From Sphingomonas aurea (lineage in GTDB: Bacteria > Pseudomonadota > Alphaproteobacteria > Sphingomonadales > Sphingomonadaceae), in the NCBI RefSeq assembly GCF_030678875.1, contig NZ_JAUUDS010000003.1:186001-250000 (forward strand): 64,000 bases of DNA. The letters run 5' to 3'. A program made the translations under genes and the position numbers. Below are positions 25,797-36,429 of the stretch, piece by piece (within the stretch, counting starts at the first letter, position 1; each line of letters begins with the position of its first letter). The notes beneath the pieces were generated by a model. It did not search any database and was not told the origin of the DNA. It saw nothing but the letters and a program-made list of their open reading frames with translations.

Positions 25797-25906
25797 GGCA
25801 AAACCCCCTGAAGGAATGGCAAGCTTGTCAGATGCTTCCATTCTCCAGCATTTCACAGGGGTTTTGGCGCAATCCTTCCTTGCCGGCGCCTAAGCGGAGC
25901 TTCCCG

Positions 25907-27631
25907 CTATCCTGCCTTATGATAGCGGATGATGCAGGTGTCGTACGGCGCCACGGTCATGCCCGTACCCGCCTGCCCCGATGCGCAGGTCCGCGTTCCG
26001 AACACTGGCGTCGCGCCGACCCAGCCGGTGGGTGCAGCCACCCGCGCGGTCGCACCCGTATTGGCAAGCACCAGCGCGCCCGTTCCGTCCGCAGCGACGC
26101 GCCCGAAGGCGAAGATCGCCGAATCGCCGCTCTCCAGCGGAACATAGGCGCCGTCGCGGAACGCCGGGTCGGTCCGGCGCAGCTTTACCAGAGCGCGATA
26201 CCAATTGAGCAGCGATGCGGGGTTGACGTTCTCGGCGGCGACGTTGCGGGTCCGGTAGTTCGGGTCGAGCGGCAGCCAAGGCGTGCCGGTGGTGAAGCCC
26301 GCGCGTGCCGCGTCGCTCCACTGCATCGGCGTGCGTGCGCGGTCGCGCTCGTCGGCGCGCGGCCGGTTGGGGCCGAGCGGCGTGGTGGCGAGCACCGCCT
26401 TGTCGACGTCGCCCATGCCGATCTCCTCGCCGTAATACAGGAGCGCGGTGCCGGGATTGAGCAGTGTCAGCGCCGCCGACATCTTGCCGATCAGGTCGTT
26501 GTGCACGCCGTCGCCGAACTCGCTCCACTGGCGCGACTGGTCGTGGTTGCTGAAGAATTCGACCGGGGTCAGTCCGTCGAGTTTCGTCGCCGCCTCGTCG
26601 TAGCGGCGCTTGAACTCGGCGGCGTCCAGCTTGGTGATGTTGCCGACCAGGAAGTTCATCGGCAGGTGGATCTCGTCCTTGTTCTTGCCGTACACCGCCC
26701 GCAGCTGATCGATCGAGCGGGTCGAGGATTCGCCGAGCAGCACCGGGTTGCCGGGATAGCCATCGACGACCTTGCGCATCTCGCGCAGCACCTGGTTGGT
26801 GCCCGGCAGCTGCGAGTTATAGGGCTTCAGCCAGACCGGATCAGCGTCGGGGTTCGGGTCTTGCGGCCAGTTCGTATCCTCGAACAGGTAGGGCGTGGCA
26901 TCCAGGCGGAAGCCGGCAGCGCCATGATCGAGCCAGAAGCGGACGACGTCGAACATCGCCTTGCGCAGGCCGGGGCTCGCCCAGTTCAGGTCCGGCTGCT
27001 GTGGCAGAAAGATGTGGTAATACCACTGCTTGCGGGTCTTGTCCCAGGTCCAGGTCGGGCCGCCGAAGATCGACTTCCAGTTGGTCGGCGGGGTGTCGGG
27101 CGTACCGTCGTGCCAGACGTACCAGTCCGCCTTGGGATTGGTGCGCGAACTGCGCGATTCCTTGAACCACGCATTCTCGGACGAACTGTGGTTGACGACC
27201 AGATCGACCATCACGCGGATGCCGCGCTTCTTGGCCTCGGCGACCAGCGTGTCCCAGTCGGCCATGGTGCCGTATTGCGGATCGATCGCGGTATAGTCGG
27301 ACACGTCATAGCCGAAATCGGCGTTTGGCGACTTGAAGAAGGGCGTGATCCAGATCGCATCGAGCCCCAGCGACTGGAGATAGTCGAGCCGCGAGGTGAT
27401 GCCGCGTAAATCGCCGACGCCGTCGCCGTTGCTGTCCTGGAAGCTGCGCGGATAGATCTCGTAGATCACCGCGTGCTGCCACCACGGCTTGGACGTCGCG
27501 GGAACGACGGCGATGCCGCGGTCGACGGTCGGAGGTGTGGCCGCGGTGCCGTTCGCCTGCGCGACAGCCGCACCGGCCGGCAGCATCGCCGCAGCGGCCA
27601 TCAGCGCGGCCTTGTTCAAGATCTTGCGCAT
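25907..27631 (-). CDS. Exported GH13 alpha-glucosidase
   Basis: The 574-residue enzyme has a signal peptide (MRKILNKAALMAAAAMLPAG, cleavage near AVAQA) and a complete GH13 catalytic domain of the oligo-1,6-glucosidase/alpha-glucosidase type. Catalytic residues are visible: nucleophile Asp near 244 in FRLDATPY, acid/base Glu near 301 in LLGESST, and Asp near 364 in FFSNHDQSR. The QDSNGDGVGDLRGI calcium-type loop and VVNHSS are also present. It should hydrolyse alpha-glucosidic ends of maltose-type oligosaccharides in the periplasm. AGAGGAGAGGG precedes the ATG. It diverges from the receptor at 27856, and the shared upstream region holds two LacI-like operators, so both are probably induced together by an alpha-glucan breakdown product. 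Confidence 0.92.
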   Translation of the reverse strand: MRKILNKAALMAAAAMLPAGAAVAQANGTAATPPTVDRGIAVVPATSKPWWQHAVIYEIYPRSFQDSNGDGVGDLRGITSRLDYLQSLGLDAIWITPFFKSPNADFGYDVSDYTAIDPQYGTMADWDTLVAEAKKRGIRVMVDLVVNHSSSENAWFKESRSSRTNPKADWYVWHDGTPDTPPTNWKSIFGGPTWTWDKTRKQWYYHIFLPQQPDLNWASPGLRKAMFDVVRFWLDHGAAGFRLDATPYLFEDTNWPQDPNPDADPVWLKPYNSQLPGTNQVLREMRKVVDGYPGNPVLLGESSTRSIDQLRAVYGKNKDEIHLPMNFLVGNITKLDAAEFKRRYDEAATKLDGLTPVEFFSNHDQSRQWSEFGDGVHNDLIGKMSAALTLLNPGTALLYYGEEIGMGDVDKAVLATTPLGPNRPRADERDRARTPMQWSDAARAGFTTGTPWLPLDPNYRTRNVAAENVNPASLLNWYRALVKLRRTDPAFRDGAYVPLESGDSAIFAFGRVAADGTGALVLANTGATARVAAPTGWVGATPVFGTRTCASGQAGTGMTVAPYDTCIIRYHKAG

Positions 27632-27669
27632 GGGTTTGTCCCTCTCCTCTTTATCGCGGCATAGTCGAT

Positions 27670-27681
27670 GCAATCGTTTGT
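27670..27681. promoter_or_regulatory. LacI-type operator, site 1
   Basis: GCAATCGTTTGT is a near-palindrome with the central CG typical of LacI-family sites. Its reverse complement matches site 2 in 11 of 12 positions. It lies 38 bases upstream of the GH13 start, where a bound repressor would block that gene. Confidence 0.65.
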
Positions 27682-27759
27682 CGCAAGCGTGGGACGCCTG
27701 CTGATGCAGATCGGCCACAGTCGCCAAACAGAATGGCGGCGGACATCGGCAAGGCGATT

Positions 27760-27771
27760 GCAAACGATTGC
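27760..27771. promoter_or_regulatory. LacI-type operator, site 2
   Basis: GCAAACGATTGC is a near-palindrome (10 of 12 symmetric) with central CG, 84 bases before the receptor start at 27856. It is exactly 90 bases from site 1 and in opposite orientation. The spacing would allow separate control of the two divergent genes or looping between the sites. No LacI-family gene is in the window. Confidence 0.65.
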
Positions 27772-27855
27772 TTGCAGCCATAGACCATGATGACAGGATG
27801 AATCGGCGGGGTTCAGGGCCCGCCCAACAACAATCCTTCAGGAGGGGATTCGTCG

Positions 27856-30768
27856 ATGAACACGAAGATCAAGCTGGCTTGTTCGACCGCGGTGCTGACG
27901 CTGCTGTGCGCGGCGCCGGCCTTCGCCCAGACCGCCGATCCGGCGGCCGATCAGGGCGCCACCAACACGGTCGTGCCGCCGGTCGATCCCGCTGCCGACG
28001 CCACGCCGACCGCGCCCACCGACACGACCGCGACCGCCGCCGATCCCGCGGCCGATCAGGACATCGTCGTCACCGGTCTGCGCGCCAGCCTGGAGCGTGC
28101 ACAGGCGCTGAAGCGCAACAACAGCTCGGTCATCGAAGCGGTTTCGGCCGAGGACATCGGCAAGCTGCCCCAGTCGAGCGTCGCCGACTCGCTCGGCCGC
28201 CTGGCGGGTCTGGCCGGCGAGCGTCGCTCGGGCCGGATCAGCGGCATCTCGGTCCGCGGCTTCCGCGAGGATTTCGTCGGCACCACGCTGAACGGGCGCG
28301 AGCTGATCGGCATCGGCGACAATCGCGGCGTCGAGTATGATCTCTACCCGGCCGAGATCGTCGGGGCCGCCGTCGTCTACAAGACGCCTGACGCCGGCCT
28401 GACCGCGATGGGCGTCGGCGGCACCGTCGACATCCGCACCGTGCGTCCGCTGGAGCGCAAGCCCGCGCTGATCGCCAATGCGACGTTCGAGCAGAACGGG
28501 ATGAAGTCGAAGAACCCCGACTTCAAGGACAATGGCCACCGCTTCGCCCTGTCCTATACCGACAAGCTCGCCGACGACACGATCGGCATCGCGCTGACCG
28601 CCGCGACCACCTCGTCGCCCGTGCAGGACAATTATTTCAGCGTCTGGGGTTACGACAAGAACGCGATCACCTCGGGTCCGAACGCCGGTAAGTATGTGCC
28701 GACCGGTATCGACATCTCGTCGCGGTCGCGCGTGCTGAAGCGCGACACGCTGGCCGGCGTGTTGCAGTACCAGCCGACCGACCAGTTCACCGCGACCTTC
28801 GATGCGCTCTACATCAAGTTCAAGGACCAGGGCATCTCGCGCGGGTTCATCGAGGCGCTGCCGGTCGCGGCCAACGGCAGCACCGTCATCAGCTCGAACG
28901 ACACCACCGTCACCTCGGCGCGCACCACCGGCTTCAACTCGGTGATCCGTTCCGACCCCCTCGACAAGCGCGGCGACCTGAAGGTCTTCGGCGGCAACAT
29001 CGTCTACAAGGCGACGTCGAACCTCGACCTGACGCTCGACGTGTCGCGGTCGGAGAGCAACAAGCGCGACACCCGCGCCGAGAGCTATGCCGGCCTCGGC
29101 CGCGCCGGCCTGGCGAGCCAGGGTCCGAACAATCTGCGCACCTGGACCTATTCCCCGGACGGCCTGATGTTCTCGAACAACAGCCAGACCTTCGACGATT
29201 ACTCGATGGTCAAGCTGGCGGGTCCGCAGTCCTGGGGCGGCAGCTTGGCGCCGATCACCCAGCTGAACACCGCGGCGGCACGCGCCGCCGGCATCGGCTT
29301 CGCACAGGCGCAGGACGGCTTCGTCAACACCGCCCGGTTCGACGAGTATCTGAATGCGGTCCGGCTGGAGGCGAACTACCGGTTCGACGACAGCTTCCTG
29401 AAGTCGGTCAGCCTTGCCGTCCGCTATTCGAACCACAAGAAGTCCAAGGAGAACGAGGGCTTCTTCCTGACGGCCAACACCTATCCGTCCGACGGCCCGG
29501 TGCCTGAAGACGCACGCCGCGGGGTCGCCGACCTCGGCTGGGTCGGGCTGGGCGACGTCGTCGCCTATGACGCGCTCGGCCTCATCAACAGCAACTTCTA
29601 CCAGCGCTGGGACGCGGGCGCGCTGGAGCCGGACCGGCTGGGCGACACCTATTCGATCCACGAGAAGGTGTGGCAGCCGTCGATCAAGGCGGACTTCGAA
29701 TCGAACCTGGGCAGCATCCGCATGTTCGGCAATGTCGGCGTGCAGGGCCTGTTCACCGATCAGCGCGCCAGCGGCTTCAACGCTCTGGTCGTCTCGACGC
29801 TGCGCGTGCAGGCGACACCGATCACCGACGGCGCCAAGTACACGCGCGTCCTGCCAAGCCTGAACATGAACTTCGACCTGGGCGGCGGCCACACGGTTCG
29901 CTTCGCGCTGGCCAAGGTCGTCAGCCGGCCGCGCATCGATTACCTGAACCCGGGCTCGTCGGTGAAGTTCTCGAACAACGTCTCGAACGTCACCAACTCC
30001 AATCCCGAGCTGGGCCCGTGGACGTCGCGGTCGGGCAATGCCCGCCTGCGTCCGTACGAGGCGAACCAGGCCGACCTGTCGTACGAATATTACTTCGCCA
30101 GCGACGGCTTCGTCTCCGCCTCGGCCTTCTACAAGGACCTGCGCAACTGGAACGTGCAGACCACGACGCTGCGGGACTTCACCCAGTTCTACATCCCCGG
30201 CTATCACCAGGCGGTCAGCAGCGACGGCACGACGATCTACACGCCCGCGACGTTCCAGGGCGTCAACACCACCTTCACCGGCGGGTTGAAGGGCCGGGTG
30301 AAGGGTATCGAGCTGCAGGGATCGCTGCCCTTCCGCCGCTTCATCGGTGCACTCGACGGCTTCGGCGTGACCGGTGGCGCAGCGTTCACCGACGGCAAGC
30401 TGGACGACGGATCGCGCATCCCCGGCCTGTCGTCGCGCGTGTTCCAGGGCACGGCCTATTTCGAGAAATACGGCTTCTCGGCCCGCATCTCGGCCAATAA
30501 CCGGTCGAAGTGGGTGTCGGAGGATCGCGGCGGCAGCAACAGCATCGCCAACGTCAACCGCTCGGGCCAGACGCTGGTCGACGCCCAGATCGGCTATGAC
30601 TTCGCCGGAATCGGCGTGAACTATCTCGACCGGCTGCGCGTCTCGATCCAGGCGCAGAACCTGACCAACGAGAAGGACACCTACACCGACTCGGCGAGTG
30701 GCCTGACCACCCGTCAGGAGACGTTCGGCCGCAACTTCCTGCTCAACCTGACCTACGCCCTCTTCTGA
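27856..30768 (+). CDS. TonB-dependent receptor of the TonB-Xanth-Caul type
   Basis: The 970-residue receptor follows a strong AGGAGGGG site. It has a signal peptide ending near PAFAQT, a Pro/Ala/Asp-rich linker, the segment DIVVTGLRASLERAQALKR and the plug signature EDIGKLPQSSVADSLGRL that marks the xanthomonad/caulobacter carbohydrate receptor family. ISVRGFREDFVGTTLNGREL and GGTVDIRTVRPL complete the plug. The barrel ends FLLNLTYALF with terminal Phe. Known members take up maltooligosaccharides and other glycans. The divergent GH13 enzyme and shared LacI-like operators make an alpha-glucan ligand likely. Two flavin-halogenase-type genes follow on the same strand. Confidence 0.93.
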   Translation: MNTKIKLACSTAVLTLLCAAPAFAQTADPAADQGATNTVVPPVDPAADATPTAPTDTTATAADPAADQDIVVTGLRASLERAQALKRNNSSVIEAVSAEDIGKLPQSSVADSLGRLAGLAGERRSGRISGISVRGFREDFVGTTLNGRELIGIGDNRGVEYDLYPAEIVGAAVVYKTPDAGLTAMGVGGTVDIRTVRPLERKPALIANATFEQNGMKSKNPDFKDNGHRFALSYTDKLADDTIGIALTAATTSSPVQDNYFSVWGYDKNAITSGPNAGKYVPTGIDISSRSRVLKRDTLAGVLQYQPTDQFTATFDALYIKFKDQGISRGFIEALPVAANGSTVISSNDTTVTSARTTGFNSVIRSDPLDKRGDLKVFGGNIVYKATSNLDLTLDVSRSESNKRDTRAESYAGLGRAGLASQGPNNLRTWTYSPDGLMFSNNSQTFDDYSMVKLAGPQSWGGSLAPITQLNTAAARAAGIGFAQAQDGFVNTARFDEYLNAVRLEANYRFDDSFLKSVSLAVRYSNHKKSKENEGFFLTANTYPSDGPVPEDARRGVADLGWVGLGDVVAYDALGLINSNFYQRWDAGALEPDRLGDTYSIHEKVWQPSIKADFESNLGSIRMFGNVGVQGLFTDQRASGFNALVVSTLRVQATPITDGAKYTRVLPSLNMNFDLGGGHTVRFALAKVVSRPRIDYLNPGSSVKFSNNVSNVTNSNPELGPWTSRSGNARLRPYEANQADLSYEYYFASDGFVSASAFYKDLRNWNVQTTTLRDFTQFYIPGYHQAVSSDGTTIYTPATFQGVNTTFTGGLKGRVKGIELQGSLPFRRFIGALDGFGVTGGAAFTDGKLDDGSRIPGLSSRVFQGTAYFEKYGFSARISANNRSKWVSEDRGGSNSIANVNRSGQTLVDAQIGYDFAGIGVNYLDRLRVSIQAQNLTNEKDTYTDSASGLTTRQETFGRNFLLNLTYALF

Positions 30769-30783
30769 GTATTGCCGGAAACA

Positions 30784-30809
30784 CCCTCGCCGATCATGGT
30801 CGGCGGGGG
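30784..30809 (+). terminator. Hairpin after the receptor gene
   Basis: A 10-base stem (CCCTCGCCGA with TCGGCGGGGG, one G-U pair) and loop TCATGG lie 15 bases past the stop. No U-run follows, so it may stabilise the receptor message or reduce read-through into the halogenase genes rather than end transcription fully. Confidence 0.45.
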
Positions 30810-30839
30810 TATCTGGCTTTGATGCAGAGAGAGGCAGCG

Positions 30840-32336
30840 GTGACGCCGGCAATCAGGAAGGTCGTCATCGTCGGCGGCGGCACGGCGGGCTGGATGGCCG
30901 CCGCGTTGATCGCCAAGGTCATCGGCGCCCAGGTATCGATCGAGCTGGTCGAGTCCGACGAGATCGGCATCATCGGCGTCGGCGAGGCGACGATCCCGCC
31001 GATCCAGCACGTCAACGCGGTGCTGGGGATCGATGAGGCAGAGTTCCTGCGTGAGACGCGGGCGACGATCAAGCTCGCGATCCGCTTCGAGAATTGGGGC
31101 CGGATCGGCGAGTCCTATTACCACAGCTTCGGCACGCCGGGGCGGAACCTGGCCTTCTGCTCGTTCCATCATTTCTGGAACCGCGCGCGACGGGCGGGGA
31201 TGGATGTCGACTATTGGGACTTCGACCTCAACACGCTGTGCGCGCGCGAGGGCAAGTTCGCCAAGATCCAGGGCGGCGATCCCACTTGGGACCTGCCCTA
31301 TGCCTATCACTTCGATTCCGGCCTCTATGGTCAGTATCTCCGCCGCTACAGCGAGGCGCGCGGCGTCGTCCGGACCGAGGGGCTGGTCGAGCAGGTGCGG
31401 CGCGACGGCGAGAGCGGCGCGGTCACCGCGCTGACCCTGCGCGACGGCACGGAGATCGCCGGCGACCTGTTCATCGACTGCTCGGGAGCGCGCGGGCTGC
31501 TGATCCAGCGGGAGCTGAACGTCGGGTACGAGGATTGGGGCCACTGGCTGCCCTGCGACCGCGCGATGGCGGTGCCCTCCGCCCGGTTCGCCGCGACCGC
31601 ACCCTATACCCGTGCGATCGCGCACACGGCCGGGTGGCAGTGGCGCATTCCGCTGCAACACCGCAACGGCAACGGGCTGGTCTATAGTAGCCGCCACCTG
31701 AGCGACGACGCGGCGGCGGCGACGCTGCTGGGCAATCTCGACGGCGAGCCGCTGGACCAGCCGCGGATCATCCCCTTTCGTACCGGGCGGGCGCGGCGGC
31801 AATGGGACCGCAACGTCGTCGCGGTCGGCCTGTCGAGCGGGTTCCTGGAGCCGCTGGAATCGACCAGCATCTACCTGATCCAGTCGGCGATCGTGCGGCT
31901 GCTGCACCTGTTCCCGCACGCCGGCATCGATCCGCGCGCGGTGGCCGAATATAACCGCCAGTCGCAGATCGAATATGAGACGGTGCGCGACTTCATCATC
32001 CTCCACTATCACGCCACCGCGCGCGACGATTCCGGCTTCTGGCGCGACCTGCGCGGAATGGCCGTGCCCGAGCGGCTCGCCGCCAAGATCGCGCTGTTCC
32101 GCGCCAACGGCTATCTGTCGCAGGACCCGCTCGACATCTTCATGGAGCCGTCCTGGGTGCAGGTGCTGATGGGTCAGGGCATCGTGCCGGCCGACCATCA
32201 CCCGCTCGCCGACGGCACGGTCGACGCCGAACTGGCGGCACAGCTGCGCGAACTGGCGGCGCTGAAGCGAGAACCGGTGCCCGGCATGCCGCTGCACGAC
32301 GCATTCCTGAAGGCGTTCGGCGGGCTGGCCGCATGA
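30840..32336 (+). CDS. Flavin-dependent tryptophan-halogenase-family protein 1
   Basis: The 498-residue protein belongs to the PrnA/RebH-like flavin-dependent halogenase family. It has the FAD motif GGGTAG (residues 12-17), the halogenase motif WQWRIP (266-271), Lys78 in ATIKLAIRF and Glu337 in FLEPLES; Lys and Glu correspond to the PrnA catalytic pair. These enzymes use reduced FAD, halide and oxygen to halogenate indole-type substrates. GTG at 30840 is preferred because GAGAGAGG stands just before it; an ATG at 30822 is the alternative. It follows a TonB-Xanth-Caul receptor, a linkage common in sphingomonads whose purpose is not settled. The next halogenase starts within its stop codon (ATGA). 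Whether it halogenates in vivo, and what, is unknown. Confidence 0.88.
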   Translation: MTPAIRKVVIVGGGTAGWMAAALIAKVIGAQVSIELVESDEIGIIGVGEATIPPIQHVNAVLGIDEAEFLRETRATIKLAIRFENWGRIGESYYHSFGTPGRNLAFCSFHHFWNRARRAGMDVDYWDFDLNTLCAREGKFAKIQGGDPTWDLPYAYHFDSGLYGQYLRRYSEARGVVRTEGLVEQVRRDGESGAVTALTLRDGTEIAGDLFIDCSGARGLLIQRELNVGYEDWGHWLPCDRAMAVPSARFAATAPYTRAIAHTAGWQWRIPLQHRNGNGLVYSSRHLSDDAAAATLLGNLDGEPLDQPRIIPFRTGRARRQWDRNVVAVGLSSGFLEPLESTSIYLIQSAIVRLLHLFPHAGIDPRAVAEYNRQSQIEYETVRDFIILHYHATARDDSGFWRDLRGMAVPERLAAKIALFRANGYLSQDPLDIFMEPSWVQVLMGQGIVPADHHPLADGTVDAELAAQLRELAALKREPVPGMPLHDAFLKAFGGLAA

Positions 32337-33835
32337 AGCCGCCCGGCCGTGTCGTCATCCTGGGCGGTGGCTCCGCCGGCTGGATCGCGGCCAACCTGCT
32401 CGCCGTCGCCTGGGGCCGCCACGGCACGGCGGTCACGCTGGTCGAGGCGCCCGACATCGCCACGATCGGCGTCGGCGAGGGTTCGACCCCGTCGCTGAAG
32501 CGCTTCTTCGCCGACATTGGCATCGCCGAGCGCGACTGGATGCCGCGCTGCCAGGCGACGTGGAAGGTCGGCATCCGCTTCGCCGGATGGAGCCCGGCGG
32601 CGCCCTGGCCCGATTACAGCCACCCATTCACCACCCAGGTCGATGTGCATACCGAGGACGCGTTCATCCTCAACTGCCGCAATCGCCGGCTGGGCCATGA
32701 CGTGCCGGTGCAGCCGGGCGACTTCCTGCTGAACGGCCGGCTGGCGGCCGACGGCAAGGCGCCGATGACGCCGCCCAATTTTCCGTTCCGCATGGAATAT
32801 GGCTATCACTTCGACGCCGGGCTGCTCGGCGACTATCTGCGCGAGGTCGCGGTCGGGCGCGGGGTGATCCACCGGCAGGCGCGCGTGACCGCGGTGACGC
32901 GCGCCGACAATGGCGACATCGCCGCCCTCGCCACCGATCGTGGCGAGGCGATCGAGGGCGACGTCTTCGTCGATTGCAGCGGCTTTGCCGGGCTGCTGAT
33001 CGAGCGGACGTTGGGCGTGCCGTTCCGCAGCTTCGGCGACAATCTGTTCAACGATGCCGCAGTGGTTATGCCGACGCCGATGGACCGCGCTCCGCCGGTC
33101 GAGACGGTGGCGACTGCGCTGTCGAACGGCTGGTGCTGGACGATCCCACTCCAGAACCGGTTCGGTAACGGCTATGTCTATAGCAGTGCCTTTACTGGCG
33201 CAGACGCGGCGGAGGCGGAGCTGCGCGGCGTGCTGGGCGTCGGCGACGACCAACCGGCGCGGCACCTGACGTTCAGGGTCGGGCAGCTGGCGCGGCACTG
33301 GGAGCGGAACTGCGTCGCGGTCGGCTTGTCGCAGGGGTTCATCGAGCCGCTGGAGGCGACCGCGCTCCATCTGGTGCTGAACACGGTCGAGCTGTTCGTC
33401 CGCCACTATGAGCAGGGTGAGTTCTCCGCCCGGCACCGTGATGCATTCAACGCGACGATCTCGGCGCGGATCGAGGGGGTGCGCGACTATATCGTGGCGC
33501 ACTACAAGCTGAACACGCGGACCGACACGGATTACTGGCGCGCCAACGCCGCGAACATGGCGCTATCGGAGCCGTTGCGCCGCGTGCTCGACCTGTGGTT
33601 CCGCCGCGGCGACCTGGCCGAGGAGTTGCGCCGGCGCAGCGACCAGACCCAGTTCGGCAACGTCTCGTGGCACTGCCTGCTCGCCGGATATGGCGCCTTT
33701 CCACCGACCGGCGACGAGCGGCGGGACGATGTCGACTTCTTCGCCGATCGCGGCATCGCGGCGTTTCTGGACGGGTGCAGCCTGAACTTCCCGGCGCAGG
33801 CGGCGGCACTGGAGCGGCATCGCCATGGCCGCTGA
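32333..33835 (+). CDS. Flavin-dependent tryptophan-halogenase-family protein 2
   Basis: The 500-residue protein is a second member of the flavin-dependent halogenase family, distantly related to its upstream neighbour. The FAD motif GGGSAGW is at the N-terminus, the halogenase signature WCWTIP begins at Trp267, Lys78 is in ATWKVGIRF and Glu338 in FIEPLEA, so all landmark residues are retained. Its start overlaps the first gene's stop (ATGA) and its last codons overlap the DUF1801 gene by 11 bases, so the three are tightly coupled. The two proteins may act on different substrates or form a pair. A flavin reductase, which such enzymes need, is not encoded nearby. Confidence 0.87.
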   Translation: MKPPGRVVILGGGSAGWIAANLLAVAWGRHGTAVTLVEAPDIATIGVGEGSTPSLKRFFADIGIAERDWMPRCQATWKVGIRFAGWSPAAPWPDYSHPFTTQVDVHTEDAFILNCRNRRLGHDVPVQPGDFLLNGRLAADGKAPMTPPNFPFRMEYGYHFDAGLLGDYLREVAVGRGVIHRQARVTAVTRADNGDIAALATDRGEAIEGDVFVDCSGFAGLLIERTLGVPFRSFGDNLFNDAAVVMPTPMDRAPPVETVATALSNGWCWTIPLQNRFGNGYVYSSAFTGADAAEAELRGVLGVGDDQPARHLTFRVGQLARHWERNCVAVGLSQGFIEPLEATALHLVLNTVELFVRHYEQGEFSARHRDAFNATISARIEGVRDYIVAHYKLNTRTDTDYWRANAANMALSEPLRRVLDLWFRRGDLAEELRRRSDQTQFGNVSWHCLLAGYGAFPPTGDERRDDVDFFADRGIAAFLDGCSLNFPAQAAALERHRHGR

Positions 33836-34172
33836 CAGCTGGCGCGACGAGACGCTGGCACGGATGCGCGCGCTGATCCTGGCGACCGACCATGCGATCG
33901 TCGAGGAGGTGAAGTGGCGCAAGCCCTCCAACCCCGCCGGCGTCCCCGTCTGGTCGCGCGGCGGCATCATCTGCACCGGCGAGACCTATCGCGACAAGGT
34001 GAAGCTGACCTTCGCGCGGGGCGCCGCGCTCGCCGATCCGGCGGGGCTGTTCAATGCAAGCCTGGACGGCAATGCACGCCGGGCGATCGACATCCGCCAG
34101 GGGGAGCAGGTCGATGCGGAGGCTTTCCGGGCATTGGTCCGGGCGGCGGTAGCGCTGAACCTCGCCGGCTGA
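33825..34172 (+). CDS. DUF1801-family small protein
   Basis: The 115-residue protein resembles the DUF1801/YdhG-like family: an N-terminal helix (WRDETLARMRALILATD), the conserved IVEEVKWRKPSNP segment, VPVWSRGGIICTGETYRDKVKLTF and a C-terminal helical pair. Proteins of this fold are small cytoplasmic domains without an established reaction. The start overlaps the end of halogenase 2 by 11 bases, indicating translation coupling, though a functional tie is not obvious. A strong terminator follows 22 bases past the stop. The frame is complete and of normal length. Confidence 0.8.
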   Translation: MAADSWRDETLARMRALILATDHAIVEEVKWRKPSNPAGVPVWSRGGIICTGETYRDKVKLTFARGAALADPAGLFNASLDGNARRAIDIRQGEQVDAEAFRALVRAAVALNLAG

Positions 34173-34193
34173 GACCCCGCGATCGGCGAAAGA

Positions 34194-34225
34194 AAAGGGC
34201 CGGCGGAGCGATCCGCCGGCCCTTT
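34194..34225. terminator. Strong bidirectional intrinsic terminator
   Basis: AAAGGGCCGGCGGA and TCCGCCGGCCCTTT form a perfect 14-base stem with loop GCGA. On the minus strand a T-rich TTTTCTTTC tail follows. It ends the halogenase/DUF1801 operon and backs up termination of groESL. Confidence 0.85.
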
Positions 34226-34287
34226 GCCGTTTGTCTGACGTCAGGCCGGTCCGGCAGAGCCGGTCGGCTGGCCGTTCCGATCTCTGT

Positions 34288-34312
34288 CCGGGGCAGGCAT
34301 CGCCTGCCCCGG
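34288..34312 (-). terminator. Hairpin just after groEL
   Basis: CCGGGGCAGGC and GCCTGCCCCGG form a perfect 11-base stem around ATC, eight bases beyond the groEL stop on the minus strand. It lacks a U-run; with the terminator at 34194-34225 it forms a tandem 3' end. Confidence 0.55.
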
Positions 34313-34319
34313 TCGAAAA

Positions 34320-35993
<1,674 letters not shown>

Positions 35994-36032
35994 TCACAGA
36001 AAGTCACACCCGCTTGGGGTGCGACGCAGAAG

Positions 36033-36320
36033 TCAGCCGACGATCCCGAGGATGTCGGATTCCTTCATGATGAGCAGGTCTTCGCCGTTCACCTTGACCT
36101 CGGTGCCCGACCACTTGCCGAACAGGATCTTGTCGCCGGCCTTGACGTCGAGCGGGGTGATCGTGCCGTTCTCGGCGCGCGCGCCGGTGCCGGCGGCGAC
36201 GACCTCGCCCTCCTGCGGCTTTTCCTTGGCGGTGTCGGGGATGATGATCCCGCCGGCCGTCTTCTCTTCAGCCTCGACGCGGCGGACGAGAACGCGGTCG
36301 TGCAACGGACGAAAGTTCAT
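36033..36320 (-). CDS. groS: Co-chaperonin GroES
   Basis: The 95-residue protein caps the GroEL cavity. It starts [14 protein letters not shown] and contains the mobile-loop segment [18 protein letters not shown], then the usual [25 protein letters not shown] close (outlined here as [21 protein letters not shown]). The ATG at 36320 follows AAAGGGCAC; an upstream in-frame start at 36416 would read through the CIRCE element and is rejected. It is the first gene of the groESL operon. Confidence 0.97.
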   Translation of the reverse strand: MNFRPLHDRVLVRRVEAEEKTAGGIIIPDTAKEKPQEGEVVAAGTGARAENGTITPLDVKAGDKILFGKWSGTEVKVNGEDLLIMKESDILGIVG

Positions 36321-36354
36321 TGCTGTGCCCTTTTCAAGGTGTGTGACAGATTTC

Positions 36355-36379
36355 TGGCACTCGAGCCTCCCGAGTGCCA
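36355..36379 (-). promoter_or_regulatory. CIRCE element (HrcA operator)
   Basis: TGGCACTC, a nine-base spacer and GAGTGCCA form the CIRCE inverted repeat (consensus TTAGCACTC-N9-GAGTGCTAA), 35 bases upstream of the groES start. HrcA binds CIRCE and represses groESL without stress. The arms are perfectly complementary, with GGCACTC in place of AGCACTC. Confidence 0.93.
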
Positions 36380-36429
36380 ACGCCCGCCATATGCGTAGCC
36401 GTCGATGCAGCGTCAACGGGCGGCGGGAA

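Noticed and set aside
27838-30852. A 1,004-codon open frame opposite the TonB-Xanth-Caul receptor
   Set aside because: It is an antisense shadow: no motif, biased composition, and the plus-strand receptor is unmistakable.
36321-36416. Extended N-terminus for GroES
   Set aside because: It would translate through the CIRCE element and the promoter region; the family start at 36320 is certain.
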